From Toxorhynchites rutilus septentrionalis (taxonomy: Eukaryota; Arthropoda; Insecta; Diptera; Culicidae): a DNA stretch of 64,000 bases. Numbering within the stretch: position 1 is the first letter of the stretch; every line of letters starts with the position of its first letter. The position numbers were made by a program, and so were the translations under genes. Positions 57,449 through 64,000 of the stretch are shown piece by piece. Below the pieces are notes generated by a model. The model was given only the letters and a program-made list of their open reading frames with translations, was not told the DNA's origin and made no database searches. The DNA lies in the NCBI RefSeq assembly GCF_029784135.1, contig NC_073745.1, positions 244,245,624 to 244,309,623 on the forward strand, given 5' to 3'.

Positions 57449-59270
57449 TTATTTTCTTATATTTCTATACACATTATGATAACTTGCTGCATTGTCGTTA
57501 GAGTACAACTTTGCTGCTACCTCATTCTCGGATACAGGTACAAAAGAATGATACTTTTGGGTACCTGGAATTCGTTTGGTGTTATCATACATGCTACTCA
57601 ACTCTTCCACACCCTGATCATATTGTTCTTGTGACATATATGAAAATGACAATTTTGTAAGATAGTCTTCTTTTCGCTTGTTAGCCCAGTCAAATAATGT
57701 TTTTGCACTCGTAATCGGATGTTTATGCTGCCTAGCCAAACTAGCTCTTGTTGCCATCCGTTTTAATGTACCACCAATTGCATCACAAGGTCCTTTGCCG
57801 TGTGATGTTGCAAAAATGCCGTTCAGCGTCAATGTCATATTTCGATTTAAACTGACATAAACTCGCAAAATTTTTCCTATTTTTATACTGGGATGCAGCA
57901 CCATCCGACATGAATTTTATTCTTTTTACCTGCATTTGTTGTTTCAAAAATGTTACCAATTTATAAAATAAATACTTGCACAGCTATTGTGTCATGACTT
58001 AAAACTTCAGATATAACTACTTAAATACAAAGCTTAAATTTGCCAGAGAACCTTTTTCATCTCTATAATAAACAACGAATGGATGGTTTTAAACCCTCTT
58101 AAAGCCAAAAAGAAGAAGAAGAAGAACGAATGGATGGATTGTTGCATGATCATTGTTCCAGTGAAAAATCGCGCATCCCAACAACCTCATTTTCTTACAA
58201 ATTAGCTTTTATATTGTTAAGAAATGTGGACTGTTGTGTTTTAATGTAATCATGAGTAAGTAATTTTTCTATTATTTCGCAAAAAAACAATACAAATTCT
58301 TCCACCGGTTTTACAAGAGTTTCTATGTCGCATCGATCAGTAGAAATCCATTGTGCATAAGTGATTTCAATTAAATTGCGTTCCTGAAGCTCATCTATAA
58401 CCAGTTTCCCAACTCGTCCATTGTAGGGCATTTTTTAAATTCACGAAGGTAACAGTATTTTGATCTATTTGAATTGTTATATAGTATTTTTTCCATATAT
58501 TCTTTGCATTCAATGTTAAAGGAATATTTTTTGAGTCAATGAAGCATAAGATTTACATTTTAATGGAATGTACAAACACAAACGTTATGATTTCCTGAAC
58601 TACTCAGCAATTTGCAATGCTTCGGACGCATTGATGCAAAAAAGCTAAATCCAATTTAGCAATTTGGATTAAGTTCCTTAAATCTGTTGAAAGTTTCCCG
58701 TAATGATGTTATTAATAACCATTTTTGGATGTGTTGACGCTTCCCATCTTTGGCTACAGAAACATAGTCTCTTTCTCCAGGTAATGATCGACTGATCATT
58801 ATAAAATTCCGAAACATGATTTGAATTGCGCCAAATTGAGCTGATTGATATTCTCATCAAACTCTTTTGCCTTTTGTTTAAAGTTCGACTCTTCGTCTTC
58901 TTCATGTGAAAAGGAAAATAGATTTCTTTTAATACCTTTAGAAATTTCTTTGAATTTTTGTTCGGGGTAACTAGCCTGTCCAAGTCTTTTTGTCATTATT
59001 GGTGAAACGTTAATACCGGCGATTCCCTTGTTGAATAGATCAATGTTGTATGCTCGGAAATACTCTGGTATATTGCTGTTTTGGGAATCCTGCGAAGATG
59101 CTGAAACGATTGAAACTATTGATGGTACTTCTTCTAAAGTATTTCCTACTGCTGTACTAATCTGCTCCTCAGTATTACACTGCTTTGGTTTGGAAGAGTA
59201 TACAGAGTATACAGTATCTAAAAGGATATTGCATCCCATTGACTTAAGTTTCTCAATAATTGACACGGTT
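57449..59270 (-). pseudogene. Unassigned multi-domain protein, decayed (transposase-like?)
   Basis: Ordered blocks on the minus strand: IIEKLKSMGCNILLD (59266); a Ser-rich linker; INVSPIMTKRLGQASYPEQK (near 59005); SLPGERDYVSVAKDGKRQHI and QKWLLITSLRETF (58775-58680); MPYNGRVGKL, TYAQWISTDRCDIETLV and EKLLTHDYIKTQQSTFL (58431-58195); then FATSHGKGPCDAIGGTLKRM (near 57815) to 57449. Stops and gaps separate them. From memory, this order (SPI/YP, PG-KD-V-QKRLL, QW-STDR, ATSHGK-CD-IGG) matches a large uncharacterised protein scattered in insects and cnidarians that looks TE-borne. Middle blocks expected between QW-STDR and ATSHGK are absent. I do not assign a catalytic class. Its place between inverted arms supports a mobile-element protein. 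Confidence 0.5.
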
Positions 59271-59414
59271 AAGAAACGTTTTTCAGATGAACATTTCTTT
59301 CTTTTTTCGGAAATAGTCTACAGCACGAAAAACATTTTTTTTAGTCCATTGTGGTATACTGTTATTCACTCTATAAGGAAGATTGTTCGACTGATGAACG
59401 ATGTTTGAATATGA

Positions 59415-59500
59415 GTAACTTTATATACATTATAGAGGTACCTTAAAGGTACCTGACTTTATATACCTGTACAGAGGTAGCTTAAAGATACCTGACTTCA
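59415..59500 (-). promoter_or_regulatory. Tandemly duplicated TATA-bearing unit upstream of the decayed gene
   Basis: Two roughly 38-bp units, each with TATATAAAG on the minus strand (starting at 59427 and 59465) and an AGGTA-CTTTAA-TACCTC palindrome-like core. They lie about 150 bp before the first recognisable coding block, so they may be the element promoter. Confidence 0.35.
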
Positions 59501-60469
59501 GGTATAATCTAGGCATAACGTAAACAAGTAAATTATATTTGTACCCATAACGTCCGGTTAAATCAACAAGGTGTATTTGTTGTTGGGATTTCAATTCTAC
59601 TGTTCGTGTTTTGATTGTGTAACACGAATATAATGTTAAAAGTTTGTATTAAGATAAAAAAAGATTTTTTAATATCGCTAGGTTTTGTGTAATCTTCAAA
59701 TGTTTTTCAACGTAACTCCTAAACATATATTTACCATTATGATGTATTTGGAAAAGTTGTTGGAAATTATAAGCAAATTCATAAAATTTCATGAACGTGA
59801 CGGTATAACACGAAAAACATATTAAAAGGGAATATTTACTATAAAAAAGACAATAAATTAAAAATATTTTTTTAAATATCTCGAGAAGGGCTACATTTAG
59901 AAGGAGATTTATAAGGAGCTTTTTTGTTTTAAATCACATCAGAAATTATAATTTGTGGTTAAAAATGATTGTTTCCATACAAAAATTCGAAGTCTCGGAA
60001 ATTCATAAAAAATCGATGTTCCACAAAGTCTCATCTTGGACCCATTTTTTAAATTTTCTACATGACTTCTATTTTATATGAAAAAAATTTAAAAAAATTA
60101 AAAAATATGTATTTTGGATATTGCAAATTAAAGTTTTTTTTGTAAATAAAAAAAAGAGTACTAATTTTTTTTCTCAGTGTATATTACTTTCATGTTTAGA
60201 CATCAATACGCTATAACTCTTTCTAAGACACTATTTCGGTACGACTCATAGTTTTTTAGATATAAATTATCAATGATTTCTCCTACTAAAATCGATACGC
60301 CCTTTTCCAGTGTTACGCTTGAGTCAAAAAATTCCCAATTGCTGTGGAAAACTCATATTTCCTCCAACCCAAACGGAATACAAACTTTCATTCGAATCAA
60401 AAATACATGTTTTTAAAATCTGCATTTTTTGGACGATTTCATTTGGAATTGCACAATATCAATCACATA

Positions 60470-61625
60470 AAATATCTTTTAAATGTATGGATGATATCTT
60501 GTTCACGGTAGACCATTCACGTTCACGGCATTCGTTTTTGAAGCAACATTCACTTTTTTTAATGATATTTCTTCGCCGCCCTATAACTTTACCCTCAGAA
60601 TAAATTTTATAGCAAAAAAATAAACTCATAAAAAATTGCGCTTCGTTAGCGTTAATACGTAAGTACCGTAGCATTTTTAAATTTCCTCAATTTGTTTATG
60701 ATAATTATTAACATTATACTTTAGTTTTACATTCTGTGTGATTCTTACTAAACATCACTGTTCTTTATGCATGTCTACATAATTTTTGGAAGCTAGAATT
60801 CCGCGCATAGTTTTTGTTCCTGTTTTGTTCCGCTCAAATTGTATTCTGAAAACAATCGTTCAACGATTGCTGAGTAATGCGGCAAAATCAGAAATATTGG
60901 AATAATATATTTTGTAAAATTCAGGTTTCGGATCTCTCCAAACTCGTTATCAACATCCTGAATTTTTGTAGACTTTGTAGAAGGAGAACATATGCTTCCT
61001 TTTTATGACATTAGTTGGATCTATATTCATCATGTTGATAATCAAAGGATCATTGAAATTAAATGCAAGATTTTACATGCGACCAAATATTCATTGATCA
61101 ACAATTCAATCGCGGCACCTGCAAAAACGTTATCCAAACTGGCATAATTTTCCTGATCGAACTGCACGTTGTTCAGATTGATAATATTTTTCATATCTGT
61201 CTCAAAAAAGTTATCCAAAAGTGTCCTGAACAATCTTTAAATGCTCGAATGCAAAGTAAATAGCTCCGACCTTCCGCTTTGAAATATTCTGGTAATATTG
61301 TTCACCATGGTTAGAATATGAGATGAGAAGGTTGAATAAATGATCGTCGTAGGATTATTTAAACCGTTATAGATCGATCTTACTCGGATCTTCTCTACTT
61401 TATCACCATTCAAAATAAATCCAAAATAATTTCGGAGCGGTTCGTAACGTTCCAACATACGTATAATAAAACATTTTCTAATGAGATTCACCGCGTTGCT
61501 GACGGATGCAGCATTTTCGACGGTTTGGGAAGAACAGATTTCACTCTATATAATATGTGATTTTCAAAACTATGTTATTTTTTGTGTTTGAGTAAATTGA
61601 AATTGAAATCATGAGTTTTTGGGTT
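60470..61625. other. Gene-free AT-rich interval
   Basis: Short open frames at 60459-60674, 61042-61233 and 61237-61491 (minus) were read. None resembles a known family. Confidence 0.4.
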
Positions 61626-61629
61626 TAAA

Positions 61630-62220
61630 AGCATCAATAACTTTGAGTAGGATTAGGATATTGACAAATTCTGCTTCGCAAAATGATGGTATTGATAAGA
61701 TCTAAAAGTCGTATGAAGGCAGCTTTGATGTAGAATTTGAAGAATAAAAGTTGAAGCAAAAAAAACCCCCCTAATGCAACTTAGATAGAAAGCGCCAAAA
61801 AACAACTCTGTGGGAGATATTTGTTCTTTAGACAAAAACTGTCTTCGACAAAATTGTTACATATGATAGAGCGCTCATTTTTATGTTATCAAAATAGGGT
61901 GATCAAAATTGTCGATGAAATAAAAAATCTAACTTTCTTATCTTTAAAGATAGAGATAAACATAGTTCGACAATGTTGTAGCCCCAGTTATTTTAAACAA
62001 CTTTGTGGAATAAAGCTTTTTTCTATCTTTTAATATAATCGATTCAGCGCTTTTTTTTTCTAAGTTGCATTAGGGTGATCATGAACAACGGGTTTTTATG
62101 CATTCACTTTTATATTTCAAATTCTACATCAAAACTGTCTTCGTATGACTTTTAGAGCTTATTAATTCCAACATTTTGCGATGCAGAACTTGTCAATATC
62201 TTAATCCTACTTAAATTTCT
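61630..62220. repeat. Foldback repeat, relative of 28790-29215
   Basis: The left part 61640-61780 is mirrored by 62060-62215 (phrases: ATAACTTTGAGTAGGATTA, GATGTAGAATTTGAA, AATGCAACTTAGA). Between them lies CTTATCTTTAAAGATAGAG, itself palindromic, and GTTCGACAATGTTG, shared with the 29 kb copy. Confidence 0.55.
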
Positions 62221-62836
62221 TTTTGTTTCACGTACTATATGAACGACCCCTAGACAGTTTGTTTTGTAAATCAAACTGTTTTACCGTCCCTCACATCACG
62301 CGAGTAATATTATACCGTAAAGCTTGGCGAACATAACATAAAGTTCGTACTGTTGCCTACATGCTGGCGATTTTCGTTTCTATATATACTATATATATGT
62401 GGTGCGGGTAAATTAGTGATAATTGACGATTCATAATGCATCCATTATTCAGGGGTGCAGTAAGGAAGAATTATTTTTGTGAAACTTCTATACGATGTCA
62501 GATCCTTAGACGTGGTACCTACCAGCAGAATACATTTCCTATTATTTCACAAAAACGATTTTTATTATAACAAAAATGTTATACCTCGAGAACGGATAGT
62601 TCTAGGATAAAACGTTATAGAATATGTGTACTAAATATGAAAGAGATTTTGTCTTCAATTTACGGAAATTGGCGAATAAATACTCTATTTTAGTTCAAAA
62701 GAGTACAAAAGTATACATTTTATAGCTGTTTAATCTCTGTATTTGAAGATTTTCGCTAATGTTTCGATGATTGATTGACTAAATTGTATAAAACATTGTT
62801 TTGATATTACTCTTCCATGTACCAATTATAGTAATA

Positions 62837-63815
62837 CAGGTTGGACTCAATCATCCGGAGTGAAAAAAAATCAATACTCTTCAATAATAAAAAAAATACT
62901 GATCGAATCCTCCGGATAATCGAATTATTAAAAAAAAAACAATTTTCTCTCGGTAAACGTGAAATACCTATGATTTGCACTTATTTATTAAACGGTTTTA
63001 TCTAGCTTGACCCGTTTGTATGTTTGTGACTTTGTAACTTTGTAACTTTGTCTGTAGTGATGTACCACATTAATAGAAATTTAACCCCCTTTCTGTTGAT
63101 CGATTGATCTGAAATTTGGAACACATCTATATCTCTGGTCATTATAAAACTGCATATTCCATGATCTTGAAAAAATTCAATTTTGACTTAGAGAACATTA
63201 AACATAATGAACAACATAAATTTAAAAAGGTCGCCGCCATTAAATGGTCGACTATGTTTTTTTTTCAATCCCTTCAATATCGGTATCAAATGAAATGATT
63301 TGACTACAAGAATACAGTACACCGCAGCGTAGTGGGGGTAGACAGCGCCCCTGGCAAACTATGAAAATGACGCCCCAAAAAATACCACTTTTTTCAAATT
63401 TATCATTATAATTACACTTAGCAGCCTACTCTATCAAATTTCTTCTATAAATCCTATTCAATTTGAACAAGGAACGTGTTATTGCTTAAATAACTGTCCA
63501 GGCATGCGTAACGAAAAAATTAAAAGGTGTAATATGATGTTGGGTGTTTCAATTTTCCAAAAATCAAAGTGAGTTTATTGGATTCATGTACGGAAAGAAG
63601 CAACTACTCATGATGGATGTCTTTTGACTAAATTGAAAAATGAAATATAATTCGGGGAAAAAATTGATTTTGAAAATTCTAGGATTTTGGCGCCCCAAAT
63701 GATCAGCGCCCCCGGCAAATGCCGGGTTTGCCACCCGCACACTACGCCGCCGACAGTACATCATGAAAATATTCCGAAGAAAGTTAGGTAAAAATCACAC
63801 TGGTTAAAATATACA
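62837..63815. mobile_element. Pogo-like long inverted-repeat element, left part
   Basis: Starts CAGGTTGGACTCAATCATCC after TA (62835-62836) and is collinear with 22682-23300, with only about three ACTTTGTA units. The hAT-type MITE at 63322-63752 interrupts it and it resumes exactly after that (TCATGAAAATATTCCGAAG). It then breaks off near 63800-63815 where the arm of the other element begins. Confidence 0.7.
63322..63752. mobile_element. hAT-type MITE with 8-bp target duplication
   Basis: Flanked by ACAGTACA at 63314-63321 and 63753-63760. The pogo-like copy near 23264 has the site once, uninterrupted. Imperfect inverted ends: left CCGCAGCGTAGTGGGGGTAG, right (reverse complement) CGGCGGCGTAGTGTGCGGGT. 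Internal GCGCCCC(T/C)GGCAAA occurs near both ends in inverted orientation. Non-coding. An 8-bp duplication is the hAT hallmark. Confidence 0.85.
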
Positions 63816-64000
63816 CTGAGAAAAAAAAGAGTACTTTTTTTCAATTACAACAAAACAATAATTTGCAATATCTAAAATATATATATTTTTTTAATTTCAG
63901 AAGTCATGCAGAAAATTTAAAAAATGAGTCCAAGATGGTCAAACTTTTTTTGACGAGCTTTGTGGAACATCGAATTTTTATGATTTTTGGAAACTTTGAA
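63815..64000. mobile_element. Arm of the unassigned inverted-arm element, running out of the window
   Basis: TATACACTGAGAAAAAAA, AGAAGTCATGCAGAAAATTT, GTCCAAGATGGTCAAAC and GTGGAACATCGAATTTTTAT match the arms at 56300-56400 and, reversed, 59990-60180. The copy continues beyond base 64000. Confidence 0.7.

Larger units (their letters stand above)
55918..60462 (-). mobile_element. Element with long inverted arms around an unassigned, decayed gene
   Basis: The left arm (55918-57274) and right arm (59633-60462) are inverted copies. Shared phrases, outermost first, are GCAATTCCAAATGAAATCG, GTATTCCGTTTGGGTTG, TTTTCCACAGCAATTGGGA, AGAAGTCATGTAGAAAATTT, GTCCAAGATG and AAATATTCCCTTTTAATATG. The last shared point is TTAATACAAACTTTTAACAT. 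The left arm lost about 250 bp where a SINE now lies and gained a second SINE. A third arm copy occurs at 63815-64000. The central 2.3 kb carries a minus-strand gene remnant. Exact termini and target duplication are not resolved. Confidence 0.65.

Noticed and set aside
1..64000. CRISPR arrays, bacterial operons, endogenous viral genes
   Set aside because: None was seen. Direct repeats are microsatellites or transposon arms, and the recognisable proteins come from transposable elements, apart from the cuticle protein.

Overview
The window looks like a piece of a repeat-rich mosquito chromosome, most likely Aedes. The evidence is a Feilai-like tRNA-derived SINE, a mosquito-type mixture of LINEs, Helitrons, Tc1/mariner elements and foldback MITEs, AT-rich spacers, and one arthropod cuticle-protein gene. 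There are no bacterial genes, operons or CRISPR arrays. The genus is inferred from repeat families I recognise from memory, not from a database search.

Only one host gene is well supported: a four-exon RR-2 cuticle protein gene on the + strand (45591-52777). It has a TATA box, an initiator, a signal peptide, a chitin-binding R&R domain and an Ala/Pro/His/Tyr-rich tail. Its second intron is about 6.1 kb and carries two precise MITEs plus a degenerate array of about 150 bp monomers. Its last intron is 60 bp, divisible by three and free of stops.

The rest is layered transposon debris. 1-4026: a LINE of the RNase-H-bearing I/LOA-like group with an open ORF2, cut by the window edge. 4150-6851: an internally deleted Tc1/IS630-type MITE, a SINE and a mariner remnant. 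6912-10635: a foldback element holding a LINE-ORF1-bearing element and Helitrons, abutting a 975 bp perfect (CCATTA)n array. 14990-19600: a dead mariner fused to a Tc1-like end, then Tc1 and Helitron pieces. 22682-24299: a long inverted-repeat element with pogo-like ends and an 8-bp microsatellite in one arm. 29600-34900: a second LINE of the same family on the - strand, broken by a deletion and an 8-bp duplication. 37294-39081: a three-level nest (foldback, Tc1-like, mariner) whose mariner transposase has one in-frame stop. 39185-44393: two related Helitrons, one with Helitron protein remnants.

53702-64000: an ITmD37E-like Tc1 element with a 1.3 kb insertion, then a roughly 4.5 kb element (about 55918-60462). 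That element has arms of about 0.8 kb in inverted orientation around a decayed gene of a family I cannot assign. A second arm copy enters at 63815 and leaves the window. This unnamed element is the best candidate for something not well described. A hAT-type MITE at 63322-63752 sits in a second pogo-like copy, and the empty site can be read from the first copy.

Limits: no alignments or searches were run. Repeat boundaries come from reading the sequence. Edges given without a target-site duplication are approximate.
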